Of a DNA stretch of 61,050 nt, positions 33,591 to 44,189 are shown one piece after another. Both the position numbers and the translations under genes were made by a program. The notes under the pieces are model-generated. The model made no database searches and was not told the DNA's origin. It worked only from the letters and a program-made list of their open reading frames with translations. The first letter of the stretch is position 1; each line of letters opens with the position of its first letter. The DNA is from Lachnospiraceae bacterium (GTDB lineage: Bacteria > Bacillota > Clostridia > Lachnospirales > Lachnospiraceae), in the NCBI GenBank assembly GCA_017440575.1, contig JAFSGY010000102.1, positions 1 to 61,050 of the forward strand, in the 5' to 3' direction.

Positions 33591-35735
33591 ATGAAAAAAC
33601 TCCCAAAACTGCCTAAGAGTACAAAGTTGATGCCTGATGTGAAGCAAAAGCTGTTGTGTATTTCAAAGCTTTCAAAAGGGCATAAGACTCAAAAGATTAA
33701 AAATGTTTTAATTGGTGCCTTTATGGTTCCGGTTTTTTTCATTGTGATTCTGGGTGTTGTTTCTTATCAAAGGGCATCGGAAACCATAGTAGAAAAGTAT
33801 AAGGAATCATCAATGAGCGCTATTTCGGCGGAAAGTCTATATTTTGATTTATTATGTGAGACTGTAGAAAATAAGGCAAATGAGATTATTATTGATGATA
33901 ATACATCGGGATACTATGAGAAATATTATAGATCAAAAAAAGCAAATGATTCTTTTCGTGAGCTAAGACAGAATCTTATTTATACTGTTGGTAGTATGAA
34001 TTATATTCAATTCTATGACATTATATCAGCGAATGGAAATCAATTTACATCTAGATCAGGAAATCTTCCTGAAGATGCCTATGAAGTGTTTATAGGTTCT
34101 CCAGAGGCAGCGTACCTAGAGGGTAGAAAAGCATGGATTGGCCATAATACGTATTACGACCAGGTATTTGAGCAGAGTGATGCAGAGAGTGGAATTGTTT
34201 TCTATCAGAAGTTCCTAGTGGCTAAAACGGTTGTTTCTTTAGAAATAAAGCGTAAAGCGATTCTGGAAGCACTTGCAGAGATGGATTTCGGAGAGGGAAG
34301 TTACAAGGCAATTGTAACACAGGATGGAAGAGAAATTGGTGTGCAGGATGTGCTGGGTGAGGATGGCATTTCTATTGTACAACAGAATATGGAAGATGTT
34401 CTTTTTGTGGGAAGTAGTTTCTATGAAGAATGTCTTGGAAGCGAACAGGCTGGAAGCATGGAGGTTACTTATCAAGGAGAAAGTTATCTTTATGTGTATG
34501 CTCCGGTTGGAACAACTGGAATTACCATTTGTGGTCTGATTCCATATTCTACCATTATGGAAGATGCTAAGGCGATTCGTAATATCACGGTTCTGCTCGT
34601 AATACTTGCTGCAGCAGTAGCGTTGATTGTAGGAAACAGAATCGCAAGAAATATTAGTAAAACACTTCAGGACATGGTTACTTCTCTGGAAAAGGTTGCA
34701 GAGGGAGATCTTACCACGGACTTCGTGACAAAGAGAAAGGATGAGTTCCTACGGCTGAATGGCGGACTGAATCATATGCTGACAGGTGTCAGGGATATTA
34801 TGTCGGATGTACAGGGCTTTGGTAAAGAGGTAAAGGATCTGTCAGGAACGGTTGCTCAGACAGCAGATTCTATTCATGTTTCTATGATGGGGATCTCAGA
34901 TTCTGTGGATGAAGTGGCAAGAGGCGTGGTATCCCAGTCTGAGGACGCAGAAAACTGTAATGTAAGGATGACAGAATTCTCCAATCAGATTATTGCTGTT
35001 TGTAATCAGGCAGAAGATATGGGCAGTATGACAGATAAGGCAATGGATGCGGTACAGCACGGAAGAGTGATTATTGAGAATCTCAATCAGCAATCAGAAA
35101 CGATTGTGAAGCTGGCAAATGAGCTGGGACAGGATATTGAGAATGTGAAAAAGCGTTCCGACGATATTGAGAATATTATTGATACCATTAACGAGATAGC
35201 ATCACAGACCAATCTGCTTTCACTCAATGCTTCGATTGAAGCGGCTAGAGCAGGCGAAAACGGAAGAGGATTCTCTGTTGTGGCAGATGAGATTAGAAAG
35301 CTTGCAAGTCAATCGATGGAGGCAGCAGACCAAATTAAGGATATTGTTGAAAATATTCGTAAGACGACACAGCAGACAACGGATTCTGCGAGAAAAACAG
35401 AGGAATATATTTTTAAACAGGCGGATTCTTTGGAAGAAACCATTACTATTTTTGGCTCTATTAACAGTTGTGTTGATGAGTTAGTAAGTGGATTAAACCA
35501 GATGCTTGCAGATATGCGTGGAATTAGTGCTGAGAGGAATCAGGTAGAGGATTCTATTCGCAGTATTTCTGCTGTTTCTCAGGAGGTTGCGGCATCAACA
35601 GGTGGCGTAGCGGATACCTTGGGTGAACAGGTGCAGCTGCTGTCAAAGCTTACCGAGAAGGCTGAGAAGCTGGCAAGACGAGTGGCTTCGTTAGAGCAGG
35701 CGATGGCAAAGTTTAAGCTGAATGTAGAAGAATAA
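33591..35735 (+). CDS. Methyl-accepting chemotaxis protein
   Basis: A 714-residue receptor. Like the first receptor it has a basic, Pro/Lys-rich cytoplasmic N-terminus (about 38 residues: [11 protein letters not shown]) before the first membrane helix ([19 protein letters not shown]). Then come a Cache-like extracellular domain, a second helix (about 330-350), a HAMP domain and a conserved signalling tip ([21 protein letters not shown]). The start follows AAGGAGG. The two receptors are related along their whole length, suggesting duplication followed by sensor divergence. Ligand unknown. Confidence 0.93.
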   Translation: MKKLPKLPKSTKLMPDVKQKLLCISKLSKGHKTQKIKNVLIGAFMVPVFFIVILGVVSYQRASETIVEKYKESSMSAISAESLYFDLLCETVENKANEIIIDDNTSGYYEKYYRSKKANDSFRELRQNLIYTVGSMNYIQFYDIISANGNQFTSRSGNLPEDAYEVFIGSPEAAYLEGRKAWIGHNTYYDQVFEQSDAESGIVFYQKFLVAKTVVSLEIKRKAILEALAEMDFGEGSYKAIVTQDGREIGVQDVLGEDGISIVQQNMEDVLFVGSSFYEECLGSEQAGSMEVTYQGESYLYVYAPVGTTGITICGLIPYSTIMEDAKAIRNITVLLVILAAAVALIVGNRIARNISKTLQDMVTSLEKVAEGDLTTDFVTKRKDEFLRLNGGLNHMLTGVRDIMSDVQGFGKEVKDLSGTVAQTADSIHVSMMGISDSVDEVARGVVSQSEDAENCNVRMTEFSNQIIAVCNQAEDMGSMTDKAMDAVQHGRVIIENLNQQSETIVKLANELGQDIENVKKRSDDIENIIDTINEIASQTNLLSLNASIEAARAGENGRGFSVVADEIRKLASQSMEAADQIKDIVENIRKTTQQTTDSARKTEEYIFKQADSLEETITIFGSINSCVDELVSGLNQMLADMRGISAERNQVEDSIRSISAVSQEVAASTGGVADTLGEQVQLLSKLTEKAEKLARRVASLEQAMAKFKLNVEE

Positions 35736-35739
35736 GAGT

Positions 35740-35778
35740 AAAACCTGAATGTCTGGAGATAGGACATTCAGGTTTTTT
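35740..35778 (+). terminator. Rho-independent terminator of second receptor
   Basis: AAAACCTGAATGTC (35740-35753) and GACATTCAGGTTTT (35763-35776) form a 14-bp perfect stem with a T run. Confidence 0.92.
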
Positions 35779-35881
35779 AGTTGATTAGGAATATCAGAAA
35801 AGCAAGCAATACTTGACGAATACGGGAAAATAGAGTAACGTAAACGAGTAACATAAATATAGAAGAGAGAGGGTTAATTTT

Positions 35882-37072
35882 ATGGTATCTCAAGATTATA
35901 AGTCTATGTTAAATGGAAAATCTGTAATTCGTGAAATGTCAGCTTGGGCAACCAAGAGAGGTGCAGAGATTGGATATGAGAATGTATTTGATTACAGTCT
36001 CGGTAATCCGTCTGTAGCTGTGCCGCAGGAATTCACGGATAAGATGATAGAATTATTACAGACGAAGAGTCCAATGGAGCTTCACGGTTACAGCCAGTCA
36101 CAGGGTATTCCTGCTGTGCGTGCGAAGCTTGCAGAATATTTGAATAAAACATATGGTATGAATTACACGGCAGAGCATATATTTATGACAACAGGTGCAG
36201 CAGGTGCAGTTGCTCATGCCACAAGAGCAGTAACGAAGCCTGGTGATGAGGTAATTACCTTTGCACCATATTTCCCGGAATATCAGCAGTACATAAATAG
36301 AACAGGTGCTGTATTAAAGGTAGTTGCAGCAGATACAGAGAGGTTCCAGATTAATTTCGAGGAGCTGGAAAAGACGATAAATGAAAAGACAGCTGCCATC
36401 TTAATCAACACACCAAACAATCCATCCGGTATTGTGTATTCTACAGAAACCTTAGAAAAGCTTGCAGCATTACTCCATGCAAAGCAGGAGGAATATGGTC
36501 ATGTTATTTTCATTATTTCAGATGAACCATATCGTGAGATTGTATTTGATGGTGTGGATGCTCCATATGTATCAAAGCTTTATGACAATACCTTATCCTG
36601 CTATTCTTATTCTAAGTCTCTGTCGTTACCGGGAGAGCGTATCGGATATGTGGCAGCCAATCCAAAATGTACAGATGCAGAGTTGATTTCCGTGATTTGC
36701 AGCCAGATTTCAAGAGGAATTGGACATAACTGTCCTCCTTCTATTATTCAGATTGCAGTAGCAGAGGTACTTGGATTAACAGCAGACCTTGGCGTATATG
36801 AGACCAATATGAAGTTAATCTATGATGAGCTTGTGAAGCTTGGTTTCACTTGTGTAAAGCCGGGTGGAACCTTCTATATCTTCCCAAAGGCATTAGAGGA
36901 GGATTCCGTTGCCTTTTGTCAGAAGGCATTGAAGTATGACCTTGTTTTAGTACCGGGTGATTCCTTTGGATGTCCGGGCTTCTTCCGTATGGCATACTGT
37001 ATCGAGACAGAAAAGGTAGAGCGTTCTCTTGCGGCACTGCGTAAATTTGTAGAAGCAGAGTATAAAGCGTAA
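35882..37072 (+). CDS. PLP-dependent class I/II aminotransferase
   Basis: The protein has 396 residues with a fold-type I layout: TTGAAGAVAHATRAV for cofactor phosphate, NTPNNPSGIVYS, SDEPYREIVFDG, and the PLP-binding Lys near 245 in SYSKSLSLPGERIGYV. It resembles aspartate/alanine-type aminotransferases of Clostridia; the amino acid pair cannot be assigned. Possible weak promoter TTGACG (35813-35818). The patatin gene follows 24 bases after its stop, so co-transcription is likely. Confidence 0.9.
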   Translation: MVSQDYKSMLNGKSVIREMSAWATKRGAEIGYENVFDYSLGNPSVAVPQEFTDKMIELLQTKSPMELHGYSQSQGIPAVRAKLAEYLNKTYGMNYTAEHIFMTTGAAGAVAHATRAVTKPGDEVITFAPYFPEYQQYINRTGAVLKVVAADTERFQINFEELEKTINEKTAAILINTPNNPSGIVYSTETLEKLAALLHAKQEEYGHVIFIISDEPYREIVFDGVDAPYVSKLYDNTLSCYSYSKSLSLPGERIGYVAANPKCTDAELISVICSQISRGIGHNCPPSIIQIAVAEVLGLTADLGVYETNMKLIYDELVKLGFTCVKPGGTFYIFPKALEEDSVAFCQKALKYDLVLVPGDSFGCPGFFRMAYCIETEKVERSLAALRKFVEAEYKA

Positions 37073-37096
37073 AATCCATAAATGGGAGGCGAAAAA

Positions 37097-37957
37097 GTGA
37101 TTCAGGCTGGTCTTGTGTTAGAGGGCGGTGGTATGAAGGGTGTTTATACTGCTGGTGTATTAGATTTTTTTATGGAGAGAGGACTGTATTTTGCCAATTG
37201 CTACGGTGTGTCTGCCGGAGCCATTCATTTATGCAGTTACATCTCCAAACAACATAAGCGTGCTTACAGAGCTTCTATGAATTATCTGGATGATAAGAAT
37301 TACTGTGGTGTAGGGAGTCTGATTAAGACAGGTGACTTTTTCAATGTGAAGATGTGTTATGATGATATTCCAAATAAACTGGATCTATATGATTATAAGA
37401 CAGCGGCAAAGTACGAAGGAAATGCGTATGCCGTAGTGACTAATATCAGAACCGGTGAGGCAGAATATATGCCTATGCGCGAGATGCATAGGGATATTCT
37501 TGCAGTAAGAGCCTCTGCTTCCCTTCCATTACTTTCAAGGAATGTGAAGATTGGTGATGAATATTATCTGGATGGTGCTATGGCTGATTCGATTCCGATT
37601 CGTCGATCCATCGCTGATGGGAATCAGAAGAATGTGGTGATCCTGACAAAAGAGATAGGCTTCGTACGTAAGCCTTCTTCGCATATAGGTCTGATGAAGC
37701 TAAGATATAAGAAGTACCCAAAGGTATATGAGCTTATGGCGAATCGTCACAATATGTATAACGATACGCTTGCCTTTATCGAGGAAGAGGAAAAGGCGGG
37801 AAGAGCCTTTGTGATTCGTCCTCAGGTTGCCGGAAATGTAGGCAGAATTGAGAAGGATAGAGCAAAGCTTGAAGCGTTATATCAAACAGGGTATGAGGAT
37901 GCAAAGAATTGCTATGAGAGCCTTTTAGTGTTTTTGCAAAATAAAAGAAGTATATAA
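37097..37957 (+). CDS. Patatin-like phospholipase
   Basis: A 286-residue protein from GTG 37097. GGGAGG at 37084-37089 sets this start; an ATG at 37082 overlaps that site. Patatin signatures: oxyanion loop LEGGGMKGVYTAG, GVSAGA with nucleophile Ser39, and LDGAMADSIP with catalytic Asp159. It is a predicted serine/aspartate lipid acyl hydrolase of the YjjU/RssA-like bacterial branch, cytosolic or membrane-associated. It is 9 bases from uppP, hinting at envelope lipid turnover. Substrate unproven. Confidence 0.88.
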   Translation: MIQAGLVLEGGGMKGVYTAGVLDFFMERGLYFANCYGVSAGAIHLCSYISKQHKRAYRASMNYLDDKNYCGVGSLIKTGDFFNVKMCYDDIPNKLDLYDYKTAAKYEGNAYAVVTNIRTGEAEYMPMREMHRDILAVRASASLPLLSRNVKIGDEYYLDGAMADSIPIRRSIADGNQKNVVILTKEIGFVRKPSSHIGLMKLRYKKYPKVYELMANRHNMYNDTLAFIEEEEKAGRAFVIRPQVAGNVGRIEKDRAKLEALYQTGYEDAKNCYESLLVFLQNKRSI

Positions 37958-37966
37958 GGTGAAAAG

Positions 37967-38806
37967 ATGTTAGAGATTTTAAAAGCAATATTATTTGGTG
38001 TTGTGGAGGGAATCACAGAGTGGCTTCCTGTCAGCAGTACCGGTCACATGATTATTTTAGATGAGTTTATTAAGCTTGATTGTACACCAGAATTTTTAGA
38101 GATGTTTTTGGTAGTCATTCAGCTTGGAGCGATATTAGCGGTTATTATTTTATTCTGGAACAAGATATTTCCATTCCAGTTCAAGGATAAGAAGAAGCCG
38201 GTCATAGAAATGGATAAAATCTGGCTGTGGCTTAAGATTGTCGTTGCCTGTATTCCGGCAGGAATGGTAGTTGTACTTGGACTTGATGAGGTCTGTGAAG
38301 AGAAGTTCTATCATGCAGTTCCGGTAGCCATTGCATTAATCGTATTTGGTATCGCATTTATTATTATCGAGAGAAGAAATAAGGGTAAGGAAGCACAGGT
38401 GAATTCCTTAGAGGACATTACCTTTAAGACAGCATTTATCATTGGTATGTTCCAGTTAATCGCTGCATTGTTTCCAGGAACCTCTCGTTCGGGAGCGACC
38501 ATTGTAGGTGCTTTGTTAATCGGTGTATCCAGAACCGTTTCCTCTGAGTTTACCTTTTTCCTTGCGATTCCGGTTATGCTCGGAGCAAGCTTGCTCAAGA
38601 TGTTAAAGTTTGGCTTTGCCTTCACTGGAATGGAGCTTGCGATTTTAGGTGTAGGTACTGTAGTGGCATTCGTAGTATCGATTGTAGTCATTAAGTTCCT
38701 GATGGATTATATTAAGAAACATGATTTTCAGGTGTTTGGCTGGTATCGAATCGTACTTGGGGCAATTGTTATATTGCTTGGAGTTTCCGGTGTGATTTCG
38801 GTATAA
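37967..38806 (+). CDS. uppP: Undecaprenyl-diphosphatase
   Basis: A 279-residue polytopic membrane protein with both UppP/BacA signatures: EGITEWLPVSSTGHM near residue 15 and FPGTSRSGATI near residue 168. It dephosphorylates undecaprenyl pyrophosphate to recycle the carrier for cell-wall synthesis, and extra copies give bacitracin tolerance. Preceded by AAGGTG. Probably last gene of an aminotransferase-patatin-uppP operon. Confidence 0.95.
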   Translation: MLEILKAILFGVVEGITEWLPVSSTGHMIILDEFIKLDCTPEFLEMFLVVIQLGAILAVIILFWNKIFPFQFKDKKKPVIEMDKIWLWLKIVVACIPAGMVVVLGLDEVCEEKFYHAVPVAIALIVFGIAFIIIERRNKGKEAQVNSLEDITFKTAFIIGMFQLIAALFPGTSRSGATIVGALLIGVSRTVSSEFTFFLAIPVMLGASLLKMLKFGFAFTGMELAILGVGTVVAFVVSIVVIKFLMDYIKKHDFQVFGWYRIVLGAIVILLGVSGVISV

Positions 38807-38828
38807 TAGTGAATAGAACTGTATTTAT

Positions 38829-38859
38829 AAGCGAATTAGTATATACTAATTCGCTTTTT
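38829..38859 (+). terminator. Rho-independent terminator after uppP
   Basis: AAGCGAATTAGTAT and ATACTAATTCGCTT form a continuous 28-bp palindrome followed by TTT. Confidence 0.9.
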
Positions 38860-38882
38860 ACATTTTTGATTGAGCATATATA

Positions 38883-38915
38883 ACTATTGACAACTTCTCA
38901 TTTGAATAGTATGTT
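38883..38915 (+). promoter_or_regulatory. Promoter with embedded dyad for GH43 lipoprotein
   Basis: TTGACA (38887-38892), 17-base spacer, TATGTT (38910-38915). ACTATT (38883-38888) and AATAGT (38905-38910) form an inverted repeat covering -35 and -10, a likely operator. Confidence 0.7.
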
Positions 38916-38987
38916 TTAATCAATAATGAAATATTTTAGTATTTTTTAGAACATGGCATATTCTTGAAAGAAAGGTTAGGCAAAAAC

Positions 38988-40613
38988 ATGAAAAAGAGAA
39001 GGATTTCAGTGTTATTAACAACGTGCCTGCTTGCCGGGCTTTGTGGTTGCGGACAGGCACAGGAGACTTCACAGACAAGTGAAGCTTCGCAGCCTGTAAC
39101 AGAGGTGGCTGAAGAAGCGCAGACCACGGTAGAGGCACAAGAGAAAAAAGCGGAGGAAGCCGCGGTGTTGGAAGTGAACTATGATGGAATCGCAACGGGA
39201 AAAATAAATGCGGGGGTATCGGTTCATGATCCGTCGATTATTAAGGCAGACGGACAGTATTACATTTATGGTTCTCATATGTCAGGGGCGGTAAGTAGTG
39301 ATTTGCGTACATGGAAGGATATTGCAAACGGTTATACGCAGAACAATCCGGTTTATGGTAATCTGTTCACAGAGGGACTTGGTGTATTTGATTATACCGG
39401 TAGTAAGGACAGTCTGATTCCGACGGATGATGGTACATCACATGTGTGGGCTCCGGATATTATTTATAATGAAGCACAGGGGCTTTATTATCTCTATTAT
39501 TGTACAACCTCTACATGGAATGCTTCCAATTTGTGCTATGGTGTTTCAGAGAATGTAGATGGACCGTTTGAATGGAAGGGAGCTTTGATTTATTCCGGCT
39601 TTACGAAGGATACCATAGAAGCAACGGATGTATATGATTATGTTTCTGAAGAATATGCCGCAGAAAATTATATGAAGATGGATGGCAGTTATAACTTTAA
39701 TGAATATCCAAATGCGATTGACCCGTCTGTGTTTTATGATGAGGATGGCAGAATGTGGATGGTATATGGCTCGTGGTCAGGCGGAATCTTTTTAATTGAG
39801 ATTGATGAAGCTACAGGAGAGGTGATTCATCCGGAGGCAGATGAGGAAAACAGAGTAGACCCATACTATGGAAAACGTTTGCTTGGTGGCAACCATAAGT
39901 CAATCGAAGGTCCATACATTTTATATGATGCAGAAAGCGGATATTATTATCTGTTCCTTTCCTATGGTTCGCTGGTACGTGAAGGTGGTTATCAGATTCG
40001 AGTATTCCGTTCGGAGACTGTGGATGGTGATTATGTAGATATGAATGGTAAGTATCCACTTGCATTTGATAATCATCCATTATTCGGATTAAAGCTATCC
40101 GGCAATTACTTCCTGCCTAGTTTGAAATGCGCTTATATGGCAACAGGACATAACTCAGCCTTTATTGACGAAGATGGTAAGAAATATATCTGTCACCATA
40201 CCAGATTCGACCAGGGCTCTGAATATCATGAGCCACGAGTAAAGCAGTTCCTTGTAAATGAAGAGGGCTGGCCTTGTATGCTTCCATATGCAACAGATGG
40301 TGAAACGGTATCTGAAACAGGATATGGTAAGGAGCAGGTGCTTGGTGAATATTATCTAGTAAATCAGGGATTATCTGTGGATGCCAGAATCGCAGAGCCG
40401 ATTAAGGTAATCTTACAGGAGGATGGAACGGTAACTGGTAATAAGCTTCAGGGAACATGGGAAATGACAGAGGGTACTTACTATATGCGCTTTACCTATA
40501 ATGACAAAGAGTATAGTGGTGTATTCTGTGAGATGAATGATGAGGCTGGAACAAAGGTTATGACATTCTCTGCTGTTGGTGATAACCAGAGCATCTGGGG
40601 AGTGAAGTATTAA
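38988..40613 (+). CDS. GH43 arabinan endo-1,5-alpha-L-arabinosidase lipoprotein
   Basis: 541 residues from ATG 38988, chosen because the lipoprotein signal peptide (MKKRRISVLLTTCLLAG, lipobox LCGC) then has normal length. An acidic linker precedes the five-bladed GH43 domain: VHDPSI (base Asp81), HVWAPDIIYNE, NAIDPSVFYDEDG and SIEGPYI (acid Glu307). The C-terminal about 100 residues form the small beta domain typical of GH43 arabinanases. Cell-surface cleavage of arabinan to oligosaccharides for the importers downstream is inferred. Confidence 0.88.
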   Translation: MKKRRISVLLTTCLLAGLCGCGQAQETSQTSEASQPVTEVAEEAQTTVEAQEKKAEEAAVLEVNYDGIATGKINAGVSVHDPSIIKADGQYYIYGSHMSGAVSSDLRTWKDIANGYTQNNPVYGNLFTEGLGVFDYTGSKDSLIPTDDGTSHVWAPDIIYNEAQGLYYLYYCTTSTWNASNLCYGVSENVDGPFEWKGALIYSGFTKDTIEATDVYDYVSEEYAAENYMKMDGSYNFNEYPNAIDPSVFYDEDGRMWMVYGSWSGGIFLIEIDEATGEVIHPEADEENRVDPYYGKRLLGGNHKSIEGPYILYDAESGYYYLFLSYGSLVREGGYQIRVFRSETVDGDYVDMNGKYPLAFDNHPLFGLKLSGNYFLPSLKCAYMATGHNSAFIDEDGKKYICHHTRFDQGSEYHEPRVKQFLVNEEGWPCMLPYATDGETVSETGYGKEQVLGEYYLVNQGLSVDARIAEPIKVILQEDGTVTGNKLQGTWEMTEGTYYMRFTYNDKEYSGVFCEMNDEAGTKVMTFSAVGDNQSIWGVKY

Positions 40614-40771
40614 GTAAAAGTGTTATATTATTGAGTATAATAGTATGCGTATTCAATGATTTGACAGAAATTGCTAAAAATTTTAGTGCTTTTTAAAACA
40701 CTTATTTTGATATTGTACATATTGCACAAAATCAGGAGTTGTAATTCGTGTAATATTATCAAAGTTACGAC

Positions 40772-40797
40772 AAACCGCCTATTTGGGCGGTTTTTTT
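40772..40797 (+). terminator. Rho-independent terminator of GH43 lipoprotein gene
   Basis: AAACCGCC and GGCGGTTT form an 8-bp GC-rich stem with a 6-base loop and a T run. Confidence 0.95.
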
Positions 40798-41025
40798 GTA
40801 TAAAACATCACGAATAAGGTTTAATCATGGCTTGACTTTTTCACTAATATAGCGTAAGTTTAATGATATAGAAAATACTATAATAATTAACTCAAAAATA
40901 AAACGAAATCAAAACTGCTCAAAACTCGTTCATTTTTGACATAAATAAAAAAGATTCGTTGAAGAAAAGAGTAAATGTTATATGTTGTAATAAAAATTAA
41001 GTAATATTGTGGTAACTGTTTGGTA

Positions 41026-41050
41026 GGAATACGCATTTACTGCGGATTCC
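41026..41050. promoter_or_regulatory. Operator-like dyad upstream of arabinan operon
   Basis: GGAATACGCA and TGCGGATTCC are inverted repeats with one mismatch and a 5-base centre. It ends 15 bases before TATGAT (41065-41070), about where a -35 box would lie; no consensus -35 is present. Confidence 0.5.
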
Positions 41051-41073
41051 GTAAGAAAATGTAGTATGATTAA

Positions 41074-41129
41074 GCAAAAATCCAATTGCACGGCAATACA
41101 GCCGCAGCAAATTTAAGATGGATTTTTGC
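41074..41129 (+). promoter_or_regulatory. Structured leader hairpin of arabinan operon
   Basis: GCAAAAATCCA (41074-41084) pairs perfectly with TGGATTTTTGC (41119-41129). Inside, TTGC/GCAA and CGGC/GCCG (41091-41094 with 41101-41104) extend the stem. No terminator T run follows. It would be transcribed if the -10 at 41065 is used. Confidence 0.5.
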
Positions 41130-41133
41130 ACAT

Positions 41134-41156
41134 AACTATGAAGGTACTGAATAGTT
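41134..41156. promoter_or_regulatory. Palindromic element, copy B
   Basis: AACTAT and ATAGTT flank GAAGGTACTGA, identical in core to copy A at 1023-1049. One arm base differs and its partner changes with it. It lies 22 bases before the start of the large binding protein. Confidence 0.6.
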
Positions 41157-41178
41157 AGAAAGGTCAGGTATCAGTGTC

Positions 41179-44100
41179 ATGAGAAAGCAAAAGTTCCAAG
41201 CGATTGCATGGGGATTGATTATGAGCATGGTGGTATCCGTAGCAGCTCCTGCACAGCAGGTATCCGCAGAGGGTGAGCAGGCAGCAGTTGCAAACACTGG
41301 TGACAGCTATGCCAGCGAGCGTATGGAAAGGGGATATACAAAGGTAAGTGCCGGATATACATTACCGGAATATACCGGAGAGAAGCTTCTTTATAAAATG
41401 CGAAACGTATGCACAACGGAGGATGCTGAGTTTACCACCGATTATGGATATGTAGGAAACAGCGATGATGACGGAGCAGTTGTAATCGGAGAACGAGGAA
41501 GCGTAGAGCTGGAAATCGAAGTTCCTGAGTCAGCAGTATATTATATGAACTTTGATTATCTGGCAGACAGCGATTCTATCTTACCCGTTGAGGCAGGAAT
41601 CATGGTAAATGGCGAATATCCATTTTATGAGATGCGTCAGCAGGTATTGGAAAGCCTCTGGGTTTCTGATGGAAATAAGAAGTATGACAGCTATGGAAAT
41701 GAAGTAGTTGGTATTCCGGATAAGGTATATGACTGGCAGAACAAATATGTGATGGATTCAACCTATCGTTATAGTGAACCACTTGGTATCGAGCTTCAGA
41801 AGGGTAAAAATACTATAACCATTACCTTAGGAGAAGGAACTCTTTTGTTAGGTAATCTGTGGCTTACCGGTAAGGAAACAGTAGCAGAGTATACTGGTAG
41901 TGAAAAGGCAACAGGTGATAGCTTTATCGAGATTCAGGCTGAGGACTTTACGTATCGTAATGCTTCATCCATTCATGCAACCTGTGAGTATGACCCCGAC
42001 CTATATCCATATCAGGCTGGCGACAGAGTGATGAATACGGTTGATGCAGCTTCCTTCTCAGAGGGTGGTAATGAAATCGCTTATGAATTTAATGTAGAGA
42101 AGGCTGGTAATTATTATCTGGCATTCCATTATAGTCAGAGTGGTAAGTCAGATTTCCCTGTTTTCATGAATGTGAAAATTGATGGTAAGTTACCGAATAC
42201 GGCATTTGAGAATCATGCCTTTGCTTATGAGAAGAATTATGAGATGTATTCTTTAACAGATGCAGATGGCAATAAGATAAGTGTTCCATTAGAGGCTGGT
42301 AAACATACGATATCCATGCAGATTAGTATGGAGCCGTTAAGAGAAGCATTAGAGACCATCGAAAATATCATGGGTAAGGTAAACGACCTGTCGCTTGAAG
42401 TAACTAAGGTAGCAGGTACGAATAAGGATAAGTATAGAGATTTCTCTTTAGAGAGTTATATTCCGGGAATTGGCGATACCATGACAGGCTGGGCGGATGA
42501 GCTTGCAGCGGTGATGGAAAAGGCAAAAGTTTATAATCCGAATAAAAAAAAGATTGCAGCTTTTTCTTCTATAACTATTGCAGAGAATCAGTTGAGAAGC
42601 TTAGCTAAGGAACCGGATGAATTAATTTATCGAATTGACGAGCTTGCAACAAGTACTTCATCCGTAAACCAGCATTTAGCGAATTTGATTGACAGTTTAA
42701 ACGGTAATGCGGTTGCTTTAGATAGTATTTATCTGTATCAGGAGGATTCGGCAGATCAGCTTCCTGAGCATAAGAACTTCTTTGTTAAGATTTGGCTTGG
42801 CATTGTAAGATTCTTTACCTCCTTTGGAGAGCAGGCATATTCAGCATCCAATACGAATCCGGAGCATTTACAGGTATCTGTAAACCGTTCCAGACAGCAC
42901 CTTGAAATTATGCAGCAGATGATTACTGAGCAGTTTACACCACAGACTGGAATTGAGGTTGATTTATCCCTTATGCCGGATCAGACTAAGCTAGTACTTG
43001 CTAATGCTTCCGGAGATTCACCGGATGTTGCAACAGGTGTTAACTATTCGATTCCTTTCGAGCTTGGTATTCGAGGTGCATTAAAGGACTTAACAGAGTT
43101 TGATGATTTTGCAGAAGTAGCAGAGCGTTATACAGCCGGACTTTTGATGCCATATGTCATCGGTGACAGCATTTATGCAATTCCTGAGACGATGAACTTC
43201 CAGGTAATGTTCTATCGTAAGGATGTTTTAGATAAGCTGGGATTAGAGGTTCCGACGACTTTGGAAGAGGTTCAGGGTATGTTACCTGATTTACAGATGA
43301 GAGGATTGAACTTCTACTATCCTACAGCGAGAACAGTTGGTATGAAGACCTTCCTTGATACGACACCGATTATTTTCCAATCGGGTGGAAGATTGTATGG
43401 CAAGAATGTAGAGGAACCGATTTTAACGAGTGAAAGCGTAGTAGAGGGCTTCACGACATTAACGGATTTATTTACGATTTATAACTTACCAAAGGATGTA
43501 CCGAACTTCTATCAGCACTTTAGAAATGGTGATTATCCAATTGGTATTTCAGATTTTGGTACATATAACCTGATTTCCAATGCAGCACCTGAAATTGATG
43601 GTTCATGGGGCGTAGCGCTGATTCCGGGTGTAAAAAATGAAGATGGCGAGATTATGCGTTATTCTTCAGCAGGTGCAGAGGGAACCTTCCTCTTTGAGTC
43701 AACACCGGAGAGAGAGCAGCAGGCATGGGAATTTGTAAAATGGTGGTCAAGTGCAGAGGTACAGGCTGAGTTTGGTCAGAGATTACAGATAACCTATGGT
43801 GATGAGTATTACTGGAACACAGCAAACTACGAAGCATTCTCAGAGCTTCCATGGGATAGCGATGATAAGGAAGTAATCCTAGAGCAGCTTACATGGACAA
43901 TGGAAGCACCACGAGCACTTGCAAGCTACATGATGGAGCGAGAGTTATCCGATGCTTATAATCTTGTGGTACTTGGAACCAACAGTGGAAATGTACGAGA
44001 AGCGCTTGATGAAGCACAGAAGAATATAAAGCGAGAGACTCTGAGAAAGCTGGAAGAGTTTGGTTATATTGAAAATGGCGTAACAGTCAAGCAATACGAA

Positions 44101-44187
44101 GTTCCTACGATTGAAAAAGTGGAGCAGATTATTGAAGATTCTAAGAATAAGACATCAGCAAAAAATGAAATGGAAGGAGGCAGATAG
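41179..44187 (+). CDS. Large ABC transporter binding protein with N-terminal carbohydrate-binding-like domains
   Basis: 1002 residues. A cleavable signal peptide (AQQVSA) is present; no lipobox is seen. Residues about 70-240 and 250-400 look like two beta-sandwich modules resembling carbohydrate-binding domains ([14 protein letters not shown] opens the second). A helical spacer follows, and residues about 590-960 are a family 1 solute-binding domain ([31 protein letters not shown]). The usual binding protein is less than half this size. Followed 2 bases after its stop by the first permease. Arabinan-derived ligands are inferred from flanking GH43 genes. Surface retention without a lipid anchor is unexplained. 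Confidence 0.85.
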   Translation: MRKQKFQAIAWGLIMSMVVSVAAPAQQVSAEGEQAAVANTGDSYASERMERGYTKVSAGYTLPEYTGEKLLYKMRNVCTTEDAEFTTDYGYVGNSDDDGAVVIGERGSVELEIEVPESAVYYMNFDYLADSDSILPVEAGIMVNGEYPFYEMRQQVLESLWVSDGNKKYDSYGNEVVGIPDKVYDWQNKYVMDSTYRYSEPLGIELQKGKNTITITLGEGTLLLGNLWLTGKETVAEYTGSEKATGDSFIEIQAEDFTYRNASSIHATCEYDPDLYPYQAGDRVMNTVDAASFSEGGNEIAYEFNVEKAGNYYLAFHYSQSGKSDFPVFMNVKIDGKLPNTAFENHAFAYEKNYEMYSLTDADGNKISVPLEAGKHTISMQISMEPLREALETIENIMGKVNDLSLEVTKVAGTNKDKYRDFSLESYIPGIGDTMTGWADELAAVMEKAKVYNPNKKKIAAFSSITIAENQLRSLAKEPDELIYRIDELATSTSSVNQHLANLIDSLNGNAVALDSIYLYQEDSADQLPEHKNFFVKIWLGIVRFFTSFGEQAYSASNTNPEHLQVSVNRSRQHLEIMQQMITEQFTPQTGIEVDLSLMPDQTKLVLANASGDSPDVATGVNYSIPFELGIRGALKDLTEFDDFAEVAERYTAGLLMPYVIGDSIYAIPETMNFQVMFYRKDVLDKLGLEVPTTLEEVQGMLPDLQMRGLNFYYPTARTVGMKTFLDTTPIIFQSGGRLYGKNVEEPILTSESVVEGFTTLTDLFTIYNLPKDVPNFYQHFRNGDYPIGISDFGTYNLISNAAPEIDGSWGVALIPGVKNEDGEIMRYSSAGAEGTFLFESTPEREQQAWEFVKWWSSAEVQAEFGQRLQITYGDEYYWNTANYEAFSELPWDSDDKEVILEQLTWTMEAPRALASYMMERELSDAYNLVVLGTNSGNVREALDEAQKNIKRETLRKLEEFGYIENGVTVKQYEVPTIEKVEQIIEDSKNKTSAKNEMEGGR

Positions 44188-44189
44188 TC

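Larger units (their letters stand above)
40614..41178. other. 565-bp intergenic region with terminator, operator and structured leader
   Basis: No gene is seen. It holds the terminator at 40772-40797, a weak promoter-like TTGACT (40832) / TAAGTT (40855), an isolated TATAAT at 40879, a dyad at 41026-41050, TATGAT at 41065, a long hairpin at 41074-41129 and palindromic copy B at 41134-41156. The remainder is AT-rich without visible structure. Confidence 0.6.
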
